Source of the DNA: Ramlibacter alkalitolerans
Lineage (GTDB): Bacteria > Pseudomonadota > Gammaproteobacteria > Burkholderiales > Burkholderiaceae_C
Direction of reading: 5' to 3'
Assembly: GCF_016722765.1 (NCBI RefSeq)
Contig: NZ_JAEQND010000011.1
Location: forward strand, 1-64,000
Length of the DNA: 64,000 nucleotides
A program made the translations under genes and the position numbers. The notes beneath the pieces were generated by a model. The model did not search any database and was not told the origin of the DNA. It saw only the letters and a program-made list of their open reading frames with translations. Positions 23,478 to 31,797 of this stretch are shown here, one piece after another; positions within the stretch are counted from its first letter, which is position 1; the number at the start of each line of letters is the position of its first letter.

Positions 23478-24158
23478 GTGCCGCGGGAACGCTCGGGTTC
23501 GCCCTACCGGCGGCTGCTGCTGGCCGCCGGCAGCATCACGCTGCTTTCGCCGCTCGCCCACGCGCAGGCACAGGCGCCGCTGGTGGAAGCCGCCGCGCGA
23601 GGCGATCTCCCCCAGGTGCAGGCGCTGCTGCGTGCCGGCGCGGACGTCGAGCAGCGCGATGCGAACGGCCGCACGGCCGTCCTGGCGGCGACGGCCGGCA
23701 AGCACGTCGAGGTGGTGCGGGCGCTCATCGCGCGCGGTGCCGACGTGAACGCGCAGGACCCGCAGCGCGACAGCGCCTTCCTGCTGGCCGGCGCGCGCGG
23801 CTACACCGAGATCGTCCGCGCCGCGCTGGCGGCCGGCGCCGACCTGAAGCTTCCCAACCGCTTCGGCGGCAACGCCTTGATCCCCGCCTGCGAACGCGGT
23901 CACGTCGACACGGTGCGCTTCCTGCTCACCACGTCCATCGACGTGAACCACGTGAACAACCTCGGCTGGACCTGCCTGCTGGAGGCCGTGATCCTGGGCA
24001 ACGGCGGCCCCGCGCACCAGGAGATCGTGCGCATGCTGGTGGCGCACAAGGCAGACCTGAACCTCGCCGACCGCGATGGCGTCACCCCGCTGCAGCACGC
24101 GCGCCGGCGCGGGCAGACGGAAGTGGCGCAACTGCTCGTCAGGGCTGGCGCCCGCTAG
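23478..24158 (+). CDS. Ankyrin-repeat protein, predicted secreted
   Basis: 226 residues from a GTG one base after the upstream stop, so probably co-transcribed with the MBL gene. An arginine-led signal sequence (LLLAAGSITLLSPLAHAQ) is followed by five or six ankyrin units (DANGRTAVLAATAGKHVEVV; DRDGVTPLQHARRRGQTEVA). These mediate protein binding; the partner could be the adjacent hydrolase (inference). Confidence 0.85.
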   Translation: MPRERSGSPYRRLLLAAGSITLLSPLAHAQAQAPLVEAAARGDLPQVQALLRAGADVEQRDANGRTAVLAATAGKHVEVVRALIARGADVNAQDPQRDSAFLLAGARGYTEIVRAALAAGADLKLPNRFGGNALIPACERGHVDTVRFLLTTSIDVNHVNNLGWTCLLEAVILGNGGPAHQEIVRMLVAHKADLNLADRDGVTPLQHARRRGQTEVAQLLVRAGAR

Positions 24159-24780
24159 CGGCATCGGCAGAGACGACGAACTCCAGCAGCAGGTTGTTCG
24201 CCGGCATCGCATGGCGGGCGCGCAAGGTCAATCCGGCACGCGCGGCCTCGGCCTGCACGTCCTGCAGCCGACGGATGCCCCACGTCGGGTCGCGCGCGCG
24301 CAGGCTCGCATCGAAATCCTCGTTGCTGGGCGCCGGCGGCACGCCGTCTTCGAAGTAAGGGCCATAGGTGACCAGCACGCCGCCGGGTGCGAGGTGGCGC
24401 GCGGCACCCTGCATCAACGCGGCGCAGGTCGGCCACGGCGAGATGTGCAGCATGTTGGCGCACAGGATGGCGTCGAAGCGCTCCGCGAAGGGCGCGGTCT
24501 TGGACGCCCACTGCGGCGCCATCACGTCCAGCAGCACGGGCGGGTGCACGTTGCGCAGCCCGGCTTGCGCCACGCGCTCGGCGATCACGGGCAGCATGCC
24601 GGCGTCCGCCTCCGTCGGCTGCCAGTTCCACGCCGGCAGGGCGGCAGCGAAGCAGGCCACGTGCTGGCCGGTGCCCGATGCGATTTCCAGCGCGCTGCCG
24701 CGCTGGGGCAGGATGGCGCGCAGGACCGCGAGGATGGGCTCCTTGTTGCGCTCGGCGGCGGGGCTGTGGGGCAGGTCCAT
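24139..24780 (-). CDS. DUF938 SAM-dependent methyltransferase
   Basis: 213 residues. HSPAAERNKEPILAVLRAIL is the DUF938 opening, ALEIASGTGQHVACFA the SAM-binding loop, and CANMLHISPW and GGVLVTYGPYF are also conserved. Substrate unknown. Starts at ATG 24780 (24798 is possible). Its 3' end overlaps the convergent ankyrin gene by 20 nt. Confidence 0.88.
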   Translation of the reverse strand: MDLPHSPAAERNKEPILAVLRAILPQRGSALEIASGTGQHVACFAAALPAWNWQPTEADAGMLPVIAERVAQAGLRNVHPPVLLDVMAPQWASKTAPFAERFDAILCANMLHISPWPTCAALMQGAARHLAPGGVLVTYGPYFEDGVPPAPSNEDFDASLRARDPTWGIRRLQDVQAEAARAGLTLRARHAMPANNLLLEFVVSADAASGRQP

Positions 24781-24861
24781 GGCGATATCGCCGATCATCG
24801 CCGATGTTCGCCCACAGGGGCTACGATGGGGGGCGGGATCGTTCCCGGTACTGGAGACCCC

Positions 24862-25074
24862 ATGACCCTGGATGAATACAACGAGGCGATCAAGCAGATC
24901 GTGGCGGAACAGCAGAAGATCGCGCAAACCACGGCGACCCTGGCGATGTCGGGGCAGGCCAATCCGACCAATCCGCAGTTCGCCCAGATCATGTCGGGCC
25001 AGTGGGCGCTGATCCAGCAACTGGCGAAGCTCAACACCGACCTGATGCTGGGGATCATGGCGCCGCGCAAGTAA
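24862..25074 (+). CDS. Small protein of unknown function
   Basis: 70 residues, helical, beginning MTLDEYNEAIKQIVAEQQK and ending LNTDLMLGIMAPRK. GGAG lies 7 nt before the ATG. It has no hydrophobic segment and no recognised domain. Convincing codon use and ribosome-binding site support a real gene divergent from DUF938. Confidence 0.65.
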   Translation: MTLDEYNEAIKQIVAEQQKIAQTTATLAMSGQANPTNPQFAQIMSGQWALIQQLAKLNTDLMLGIMAPRK

Positions 25075-25096
25075 GCGGCCCCCTCTCCCATCAAGG

Positions 25097-26440
25097 TCAG
25101 CGCGCGAGGCCCATCGCGCGCGTGATCTTCTCGCCCGACCGGCGCAGCCGTTCGAGGTCGTCCGACAGGTCGCCGGCCAGCAGGCTGCCGGCGCGCTTCT
25201 TCCATTGGCCGGCGACCATCACGCTGTCGATGTTGGCCAGCGAAGCCTGGAACACGACGCTGCTCACCGCGTCGTGCACGGGTTGCATGTTCAGGTCGGT
25301 CGCGCGGATCACGACGAGGTCTGCCTGCTTGCCGGGCGCCAGCGTGCCGATGCGATCCAGCTGTTGCAGCATGCGCGCGCCTTCGACCGTCACCCAGGAC
25401 AGCGCCTCGCGCGTGGTGATCGTGGAGGTCGGCGGGATGGTGCCGTGCTGCGCGCGCCAGCCCACGTTGTCCAGGCTGCGCTGCATGCCCAGCGCCACCC
25501 GCGCCTGCGTGAGCATGTCGCCGGACAGCACGCTTTCGAGATCCACGCCGAGCGAGGGCGCCCGCCCGAATTGGCGCAGCCGCCCGGTGAGCGGATGACC
25601 GTGCCCCTGCGACATCTCGCTTTCCGCGGCCGCCGAAAAGCTCATTCCCAGCTCGCAGAAGCGCTGCAATTGCGCATCCGACAAGGCGTGGCCGTGCACG
25701 ATGTTGATGTTGGGCGCCAGCAGTCCGGCCGCTTCCAGGCGCTCCCATCCGTCGGGCGTGCGCGCCGCGCCGCCGCCCTGGTGCAGCGAGGCGATCAGCC
25801 TCAGCTCGCGCGCCATGCGGAAGTCGTGCATCGCCACTTCGAGCGTGGCGTAGTGCGGGCCCAGCACCGCGGCATGGATGGCGAGCAGCGGATGGGCCGC
25901 GTGCTTCTTCAGCAGCCGCTCGATCTCCCGCCGCGGATGCGCCACTTCCCAGAACGGCACTTGGCCAGGCTTCGGGTCGGGCTTGGGCGTGCCGTGGAAG
26001 AAGGCCGCGCGGATGCCGGTGGACAGCAGGCCCTCGATCGCCGCGTCGTTGTGCTCCGGCGTCGGATTGTTGTGGCACCAGTCGGCGAGCGTGGTCGTGC
26101 CGCAATTCAGCTGGTTCCATGCGCCCATGCGGGTGGCGATGAAGAGGTCCTCCGGCCCGAAGGCGGTGGCCAGGCCGGCATGCATCTTCTGGAAGTACTC
26201 GAGCAGCGTCCAGTTGGCGGCGACGCCACGCAGCGCGGTCTGCCAGGTGTGCATGTGGGCGTTGACCAGTCCGGGGATGACGATCTGGCCGGCGAGGTCC
26301 ACCACTTCGGCGTCGTCCGCCTGCAGGGAAGGTGCGATCGCGGCGATCCGGTCGTCCTCGATGAGGATGTCGCCGGCCGGCAGTTCGCCTTGCCGGTCCA
26401 TCGTGATGATCGTCGCGCCGCGCAGCAGGGTTTTCTTCAT
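25097..26440 (-). CDS. Amidohydrolase (TrzA/cytosine-deaminase-like)
   Basis: 447 residues. HxH metal pair H62-H64 in GLVNAHMHTWQTAL, further metal ligands in IHAAVLGPHYATLE and NIVHGHALSD, and the closing LAPGKQADLVVIRATDLNM are standard for the ATZ/TRZ branch, which removes amino, chloro or similar groups from rings or acts on imidazolones. It is the last of three genes with a Dabb protein and an intradiol dioxygenase, only 2 nt after the Dabb stop. Confidence 0.88.
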   Translation of the reverse strand: MKKTLLRGATIITMDRQGELPAGDILIEDDRIAAIAPSLQADDAEVVDLAGQIVIPGLVNAHMHTWQTALRGVAANWTLLEYFQKMHAGLATAFGPEDLFIATRMGAWNQLNCGTTTLADWCHNNPTPEHNDAAIEGLLSTGIRAAFFHGTPKPDPKPGQVPFWEVAHPRREIERLLKKHAAHPLLAIHAAVLGPHYATLEVAMHDFRMARELRLIASLHQGGGAARTPDGWERLEAAGLLAPNINIVHGHALSDAQLQRFCELGMSFSAAAESEMSQGHGHPLTGRLRQFGRAPSLGVDLESVLSGDMLTQARVALGMQRSLDNVGWRAQHGTIPPTSTITTREALSWVTVEGARMLQQLDRIGTLAPGKQADLVVIRATDLNMQPVHDAVSSVVFQASLANIDSVMVAGQWKKRAGSLLAGDLSDDLERLRRSGEKITRAMGLAR

Positions 26441-26442
26441 CG

Positions 26443-26754
26443 TCACGCCTCGGTCCGCACTTCGTAGTCCACCTGGTGGCGCTGCGTGCGCAGGTCGGCG
26501 AGTTCGGCTTTCACCCGCAGGTGCTCCGGGTGCTGCGCATAGGCGTCGAGCGCCGCCTGCGATTCGAATGCGCTCACCAGGACGACATCGCAGGCGTAGT
26601 CGATGCGGCTGCTGTCGATGCCGATCTCCAGGTGCAGCAGGCCGGGTACGCGCCCGCGCAGGCTGTGGAAGCTGCGCTGCAGGCGCTCCGCGTTGGCCTG
26701 CTTCTCCTCGCGCGTGGCGCCGCGCACGTTCCACATCACGATGTGGCGGATCAC
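26443..26754 (-). CDS. Dabb (stress-responsive A/B barrel) protein
   Basis: 103 residues starting VIRHIVMWNVRGATREEK from a GTG that overlaps the dioxygenase stop by 4 nt. ACDVVLVSAFESQAALDAYA and HPEHLRVK are the Dabb signature. These ferredoxin-like dimers are often small isomerases or ring-modifying helpers in aromatic pathways. Tight coupling with the dioxygenase suggests it acts on the same pathway. Confidence 0.85.
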   Translation of the reverse strand: MIRHIVMWNVRGATREEKQANAERLQRSFHSLRGRVPGLLHLEIGIDSSRIDYACDVVLVSAFESQAALDAYAQHPEHLRVKAELADLRTQRHQVDYEVRTEA

Positions 26755-27590
26755 GCGGCGTCCTTCCGGGGGTTGAGCACGAAGTCGTATTCGACCAGGT
26801 ACGTTCCGTCCGGCTGCCGCACCCAGTCGGCGATCAGCGACTGGCGCACGCCGAACACCGCATCCGAATCGAGGTACGGATCGCCATTGCGGAACACGTG
26901 CGTGATCAGCGTCTCGTAGCCCGGCGCCTGGATCATGAAGTGCAGGTGCGCCGGCCGCCAGGGATGGCGCTTCGTGGCCTCCAGCAGGTCGCCGACCGGG
27001 CCGTCGTCGGGGATCGGATACGCCTCGGCGAGGATCGAGCGGAAGTGGTACCGGCCCTTGCCGTCGGCGTGCAGCACGCCGCGTGCCTGGTGTTGCGCCA
27101 GGCCTTCGCGCTGCACGTCGTACTTGCCTTGGGCGTCGGCCTGCCAGACGTGGATCTCCGCGCCGGCGACCGGCTCGCCGCCCAGGCCGCGCACGGTGCC
27201 GCGCACCTGGCACGGGATGCCCGCGGCGCCGTTGGCCACGTCCTCGCCCAGGTCGTAGGTGGGCGCATCCTCGACGTAGAAGGGGCCGAACACCGTGGCC
27301 TCGGTGCAGCCGGCCGGCTTGTCCTGGTTCATGGCCACGGTGAGCATCGACAGCCCCAAGGTATCCGACAGCAGGATGAACTCCTGCCGCTGCGGGGTGG
27401 TGATGTGGCCGACGCGGGTGAGGAACCGGATGCCCTGCATCCATTCGTCCTCGGTCAGCTTCACCTCGCGCGCGAAGGCATGCAGGTGCTGCACCAGGCT
27501 GGTCATGATCTCCTTCAGGCGTGCATCCGGCGTCGCCGCGAAGCGGGCGATCACGGCCTGGGTGATGTTGTCCTGGGTGAGGTTGCGCAT
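26751..27590 (-). CDS. Intradiol ring-cleavage dioxygenase 2 (hydroxyquinol 1,2-dioxygenase-like)
   Basis: 279 residues with all four iron ligands, Y157, Y191, H215 and H217 (GKYDVQ; AYPIPDDGPVG; WRPAHLHFMI). Length and N-terminal helical domain fit hydroxyquinol or catechol 1,2-dioxygenases. Maleylacetate reductase at 34457 and pcaIJF at 37.7-40.3 kb favour hydroxyquinol, which would give maleylacetate. It is divergent from a LysR gene. AGGAG precedes the ATG. Confidence 0.88.
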   Translation of the reverse strand: MRNLTQDNITQAVIARFAATPDARLKEIMTSLVQHLHAFAREVKLTEDEWMQGIRFLTRVGHITTPQRQEFILLSDTLGLSMLTVAMNQDKPAGCTEATVFGPFYVEDAPTYDLGEDVANGAAGIPCQVRGTVRGLGGEPVAGAEIHVWQADAQGKYDVQREGLAQHQARGVLHADGKGRYHFRSILAEAYPIPDDGPVGDLLEATKRHPWRPAHLHFMIQAPGYETLITHVFRNGDPYLDSDAVFGVRQSLIADWVRQPDGTYLVEYDFVLNPRKDAA

Positions 27591-27642
27591 GCGACAGGTC
27601 TCCTGGGGAGGACTCCGTGGCGGACTCTAGGACGGCCCCATA

Positions 27643-27668
27643 ATTTGCGAAAGACCGCCGCGGCAAAT
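27643..27668. promoter_or_regulatory. Candidate LysR-regulator binding site
   Basis: ATTTGC, 14 bases, GCAAAT: an inverted repeat in the 115-bp divergent gap between dioxygenase 2 and the LysR gene. LysR regulators often bind such interrupted dyads near their own promoter. Confidence 0.45.
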
Positions 27669-27705
27669 GAGTTTTCCGCCGTGCGCAAGAAAGCAGGAGA
27701 CTGGC

Positions 27706-28632
27706 TTGGACCGCTGGACCGAGATGGCGCTGTTCGTGCAGGTGGCCGAGACGGGCAGCCTGAGCCGTGCGGCGGAGGAACTGGGCCTGTCGAACGCGGC
27801 GGCCAGCCGCCACCTCTGCGCGCTGGAAGAACGCCTGGGCGCGCGCCTGGTGGAACGCAACACCCGCCGCCTGTACCTCACCGAGACGGGGCAGGAGTTC
27901 CTGCGCCGCAGCAAGGCGATCCTCGCCGAACTGCAGGATGCCGAATCGGCCGTCAACGCGTCCACGCTCAATCCCGGCGGCACGCTGCGGGTGACCGCCT
28001 CGCTCTCGTTCGCGATGCACCACATCGCACCGCTGCTGCCGGAATACGCCAGGCGCTACCCGAACGTGACGGTGCACGTCGAGACGGCCAACCGCTACCT
28101 GGACCTGATCGACAACAACATCGACGTCGCGATCCGCACGCGCGAGTTCGAACCGGACTCGAACATCACGATCCGGCGGCTGGCCGAGACCCGCCGCATC
28201 CTCGCCGCGTCGCCGGGCTACCTGGGACGCGCCGGCACGCCGCGCGTCCTGGAGGACCTGGCGCAGCACGCGCTGCTGGTCTACACCTACGCCCACAACC
28301 CGCACGAACTGCGCTTCACGCGCGACGGCGAGACCACGACGGTCGCCATCAAGGGCGTGCTGGAGTCCAACGACGGCCAGGTGCTGCGCGCGGCGGCGCT
28401 GAAGGACCACGGCATCCTGGTGCAGCCGACCTACATCCTCTACGAGGACATCGTGGCCGGCCGGCTGGTGCCGGTGCTGGACGCGTGGGACCTGCCGCGG
28501 CTCACCGTCAACCTCGCGTACCCGAGCCGCAAGCACCTCAGCGCCAAGGTCCGCACCTTCATCGACTTCATCGCCGAACACTTCGACCGCATGGACTACG
28601 AGCGCAAGTGGACGGCGCGCTTCGGGTACTGA
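27706..28632 (+). CDS. LysR-family transcriptional regulator
   Basis: 308 residues from a TTG preceded by GCAGGAGA; an earlier frame start at 27667 has no ribosome site. The HTH is in residues 1-60 (FVQVAETGSLSRAAEELGLS; NAAASRHLCALEERLGARLV) and the type 2 periplasmic-binding-like effector domain follows. It stands between a dioxygenase operon and an FAD hydroxylase 4 nt downstream, so an aromatic inducer is likely. Confidence 0.9.
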   Translation: MDRWTEMALFVQVAETGSLSRAAEELGLSNAAASRHLCALEERLGARLVERNTRRLYLTETGQEFLRRSKAILAELQDAESAVNASTLNPGGTLRVTASLSFAMHHIAPLLPEYARRYPNVTVHVETANRYLDLIDNNIDVAIRTREFEPDSNITIRRLAETRRILAASPGYLGRAGTPRVLEDLAQHALLVYTYAHNPHELRFTRDGETTTVAIKGVLESNDGQVLRAAALKDHGILVQPTYILYEDIVAGRLVPVLDAWDLPRLTVNLAYPSRKHLSAKVRTFIDFIAEHFDRMDYERKWTARFGY

Positions 28633-28636
28633 AGGC

Positions 28637-30313
28637 ATGCAGGACATCGAGACCGACGTCCTGATCGCCGGCGGCGGCCCTTGCGGGCTGATGCTGGCCA
28701 ACGAGCTGGGACGGCGCGGCGTGCGCACGCTGCTGGTGGACATGAAGCCGGGCACGGCCTTCAACCCGCAGGCCAATGCGACGCAGGCGCGCACCATGGA
28801 GCACTTCCGCCGGCTCGGCTTCGCCCACGAGGTGCGCGCGCAGGGCCTGCCGCCGGACCATCCGACCGACATCGCGTACTTCACGCGCTACACGGGATGG
28901 GAACTGGCGCGGCTGGCACTGCCCACGGCGGCGCAGGCCGTGCGCAACGTGCGCACGATGGGCGGGGCCTGGAGCGCGGCGGAACTGCCGCATCGGGTGT
29001 CGCAGAAATTCGTGGAAGCCATCCTGCGCCGGCACGCGCAGGCGTATGCGACGAACGACATCCGGTACGGGTGGAAGCTGGTGGAGTTCGAGGATGTGGG
29101 GGAGGAGGTGCGCGCCATGGTGAGCTCCCACCCCACCCCTCCCCCAGGGGGGGAGGGAGGAAGACAAAGGGTGCGGGCGAAGTACCTGGTGGGGGCGGAT
29201 GGGTCGCGCAGCCTGGTGCGCAATGCGCTGGGCATCGCCTGGGGCGGCGCCACCGGCGTGCGGCGCGACTTCATGGGTGGGCAGATGTTCGCTGTCTACC
29301 TGCGTGCTCCGGGCTTCTACGAAGTGTTCCCGCATGCCCGCGCCTGGATGTACGTGTCGGTGAACGCGCAGCGGCGCGCCTTCATGGCCTCGGTGGATGG
29401 CCAGTCGGAGTTCGCCTTCCATGCCGCCGTGCACGAAGGCGAGGACGCGGAGCGCTGGACCGCGGCCGATGCGCGGCGCGTGTTCGCGCAGGCGCTCGGG
29501 TGCGAGATCCCCATCGAGGTGCTGTCCTGCGGCACCTGGACGGCGGGGCACTCCCTGGTCGCGCAGTCCTTCCAGCGCGGACGGGTGTTCATCGCCGGCG
29601 ACGCCGCTCACCTGTTCACGCCCACCGGGGGCCTGGGCTACAACACCGCCGTCGAGGATGCGGTGAACCTCGGATGGAAGCTCGCGAGCGCGGTGCGCGG
29701 CCTGAACCCGCCGGCGCTCCTGGACAGCTACGAGATCGAACGCAGGCCGCTGGCGGTGCGCAACACCGGCTATGCCCGCCACTTCGCCGATTCGGTGGGG
29801 CTGTTCCCCGCCCGGCCCGTGCTGGAGGAGGACGGCCCTGCGGGCGACGTCGCCCGGCACGAAGCTTCGCTGCACCTCGACGCCCACGTGCGGCTCGAAT
29901 TCAACATCCCCGGCGTGACCTTCGGCGGCCGCTACGAGCGCTCGCCGCTGATCGTGGCGGAAGGCAGCGCAGCGCCGGCGGACGAAGCGAACCACTACGT
30001 CCCCACGGCGCGCCCGGGTGGAAGGCCGCCGCATGCGTGGCTGGACGACGGCCGCTCGCTGTTCGACACCTTCCACCGCGAATGGACGCTGCTGGCGCTG
30101 GGGCCCGACGTGCCTTCCACGGCGCCGTTCGAAAGCGCGGCGCGGGCCCTGGGCATCGACCTGCACGTGGTGCACCATGGCGCCCCGGCGCTGCGCGATC
30201 TGTACGAAGCGCCGCTGGCGCTGATCCGGCCCGACCAGATCGTGGCCTGGCGGGGCGCGCAGGCCCGCGGCGCCGAGCGTATCCTGCGCAGGGCGATCGG
30301 CTTTTCCTGGTAG
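28637..30313 (+). CDS. FAD-dependent aromatic hydroxylase (PheA/TfdB/MhpA-like)
   Basis: 558 residues. The FAD loop GGGPCG is at 12-17, a GD motif near residue 320 (FIAGDAAHLFTPTGGLGYN) and a C-terminal thioredoxin-like domain from about 440 complete the flavin-hydroxylase layout. It adds an OH to a phenol using NAD(P)H and oxygen, here plausibly making the hydroxyquinol-type substrate for the dioxygenase. Residues about 163-178 (SSHPTPPPGGEGGRQR) are encoded by a family-C dispersed repeat and are absent from the usual family pattern. Confidence 0.88.
   Translation: MQDIETDVLIAGGGPCGLMLANELGRRGVRTLLVDMKPGTAFNPQANATQARTMEHFRRLGFAHEVRAQGLPPDHPTDIAYFTRYTGWELARLALPTAAQAVRNVRTMGGAWSAAELPHRVSQKFVEAILRRHAQAYATNDIRYGWKLVEFEDVGEEVRAMVSSHPTPPPGGEGGRQRVRAKYLVGADGSRSLVRNALGIAWGGATGVRRDFMGGQMFAVYLRAPGFYEVFPHARAWMYVSVNAQRRAFMASVDGQSEFAFHAAVHEGEDAERWTAADARRVFAQALGCEIPIEVLSCGTWTAGHSLVAQSFQRGRVFIAGDAAHLFTPTGGLGYNTAVEDAVNLGWKLASAVRGLNPPALLDSYEIERRPLAVRNTGYARHFADSVGLFPARPVLEEDGPAGDVARHEASLHLDAHVRLEFNIPGVTFGGRYERSPLIVAEGSAAPADEANHYVPTARPGGRPPHAWLDDGRSLFDTFHREWTLLALGPDVPSTAPFESAARALGIDLHVVHHGAPALRDLYEAPLALIRPDQIVAWRGAQARGAERILRRAIGFSW
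29126..29172. repeat. Family C repeat inside a coding region
   Basis: CCCCACCCCTCCCCCAGG followed by GGGGGAGGGAGGAAGACAAA. The same motif occurs between genes at 37580-37732 and 50360-50398. Here it keeps the reading frame of the FAD hydroxylase open. Confidence 0.8.
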
Positions 30314-30330
30314 CGCAGACGGAGGTGTCC

Positions 30331-30972
30331 ATGTCGAAAGTCAAGGTCCAGGCCTTTGCGGTGTCCATCGACGGCTTCGGTGCCGGCCCCGACCAGAGCC
30401 TGCAGAACCCGCTGGGCGTGGGCGGCGAATCGCTGCACGAATGGTTCTTCCCGACCCGCACCTTCCGCGCGATGCAGGGGAAGGAGGGCGGCACCACGGG
30501 CACCGACGACGACTTCGCGCGCGAATCCCTGCAGGGCAAGGGCGCCTGGATCCTGGGCCGCAACATGTTCGGCCCGGTGCGCGGCCCCTGGCCGGACGAG
30601 GAGTGGAAAGGCTGGTGGGGGCCGAGCCCGCCCTACCACGTGCCCGTGTTCGTGCTGACGCACCACGCGCGCGCGCCGCTGCAGATGGAAGGCGGCACCA
30701 CCTTCCACTTCGTCACCGGCGGCATCCACGAGGCGCTGGAGCGTGCCCGCGAGGCGGCGCAGGACAAGGACGTGCGCATCGGCGGCGGTGCGTCCACGGT
30801 GCGGCAGTACCTGCAGGCCGGGCTGGTCGACGAGATGCACCTGGTGATCTCGCCGACCCTGCTCGGGCGCGGCGAGGCGCTGCTGGCGGGCATCGACCTG
30901 CCGGCGCTGGGTTTTCGCTGCACGCGGCATGTGGGCACCGAGGCGGCGCTGCATGTGGTGCTGGCGAAGTAA
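30331..30972 (+). CDS. Dihydrofolate reductase-family protein (RibD C-terminal-like)
   Basis: 213 residues. VQAFAVSIDGFGAGPDQS at the start, GAWILGRNMFGPVRGPW and later VRIGGGASTVRQYLQAGLVD are the RibD-C/DHFR fold pattern for NADPH binding. The family reduces pterin-like or other small carbonyl/imine compounds; the natural substrate is unknown. GGAGG lies before the ATG, 17 nt after the hydroxylase stop, so it is probably in the same transcript. Confidence 0.85.
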   Translation: MSKVKVQAFAVSIDGFGAGPDQSLQNPLGVGGESLHEWFFPTRTFRAMQGKEGGTTGTDDDFARESLQGKGAWILGRNMFGPVRGPWPDEEWKGWWGPSPPYHVPVFVLTHHARAPLQMEGGTTFHFVTGGIHEALERAREAAQDKDVRIGGGASTVRQYLQAGLVDEMHLVISPTLLGRGEALLAGIDLPALGFRCTRHVGTEAALHVVLAK

Positions 30973-30987
30973 AAGCGGCGCGACCCT

Positions 30988-31082
30988 CGTAGGCTGGCGG
31001 TGAGCCGCGCAGCGCGAACCCCAGCGCTTCGCGCAAGCACGAAAACGCTGGGGTTTCGCTGGCGCTCCACCGCCAGCCTACG
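30988..31082. repeat. Family A repeat (complete)
   Basis: Begins CGTAGGCTGGCGGTGAGCCG, ends CCACCGCCAGCCTACG, about 95 bp, with inner arms CGAACCCCAGCG and CGCTGGGGTTTCG. It separates two convergent genes. Confidence 0.85.
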
Positions 31083-31086
31083 AAAA

Positions 31087-31101
31087 GCGGGGAGCCCCCG
31101 C
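31087..31101 (-). terminator. Terminator of the OmpW gene
   Basis: GCGGGG, AGC loop, CCCCGC. On the minus strand the stem is followed by TTTT, and it begins 3 nt past the stop at 31104. Confidence 0.6.
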
Positions 31102-31103
31102 GC

Positions 31104-31775
31104 TCAGAACCGCACGCCCACCGCGATCCGGTACACGTTCGGATTCAGCTTGGTGGAGATCGTCTGCCCGGTCGACAGGGTCGTCTTGGTCTTGAGGAAG
31201 GACTTCGCGTACTGCAGGTCCACGAACCAGCGCTCGTTGATCGACGCCGTGACGCCCAGCCCCGGCGTCAGGCCGAAGCGCGAGTCCACGTCGAGCTGCG
31301 TGTTGCCGCCCGGCGGGTTGGCCGGGTTCACGCCGTTCAGGGCGGCCGAGCCGCGCTCCCCGTAGAAGTACGCGTACGTCAGCCCCAGCATCACGTAGGG
31401 ACGGAAGCGGGCCGTCGGCTCCAGGAAGCGGTACTGCGCGAACAGCGTGATCGGCAGCGAGCGCACGGTGCCGATCGTGCCCACGCCGCTGATCGCACCC
31501 GCACCGCGGATCTTCGACTTGAACGACGGCGCGATCGGCAGTTCGACGGAGACGTGGTCCGTGAGCATGCGACCCACGAACAGGGACGGCTTGGTGTCCG
31601 CCCCGACGTCGACCTGCGTGCCGGGCGCCGAGGGCGCCGTCAGGTTGCCGCTGTCCGTGTCGGGCGCGATGCGCGTGAGGCCGACGCCGCCGAACCAGGT
31701 GCCGGCGGTCTGGGCCTGGGCGCCGAGCGCGGCGAGCGCCAGCGCCGCGGCCAGGATGAATTTCTTCTGTTGCAT
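31104..31775 (-). CDS. OmpW-family outer-membrane protein
   Basis: 223 residues: signal peptide (FILAAALALAALGAQAQ), an eight-stranded barrel pattern with SINERWFVDLQYAKSFLKT, and a C-terminal Phe (RIAVGVRF) as needed for barrel assembly. OmpW proteins pass small hydrophobic molecules, which fits a neighbourhood for aromatic compounds. It lies 22 nt after the SGNH lipoprotein gene on the same strand. Confidence 0.9.
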   Translation of the reverse strand: MQQKKFILAAALALAALGAQAQTAGTWFGGVGLTRIAPDTDSGNLTAPSAPGTQVDVGADTKPSLFVGRMLTDHVSVELPIAPSFKSKIRGAGAISGVGTIGTVRSLPITLFAQYRFLEPTARFRPYVMLGLTYAYFYGERGSAALNGVNPANPPGGNTQLDVDSRFGLTPGLGVTASINERWFVDLQYAKSFLKTKTTLSTGQTISTKLNPNVYRIAVGVRF

Positions 31776-31797
31776 CGTTATTCTCCTGAAGCGGCGG

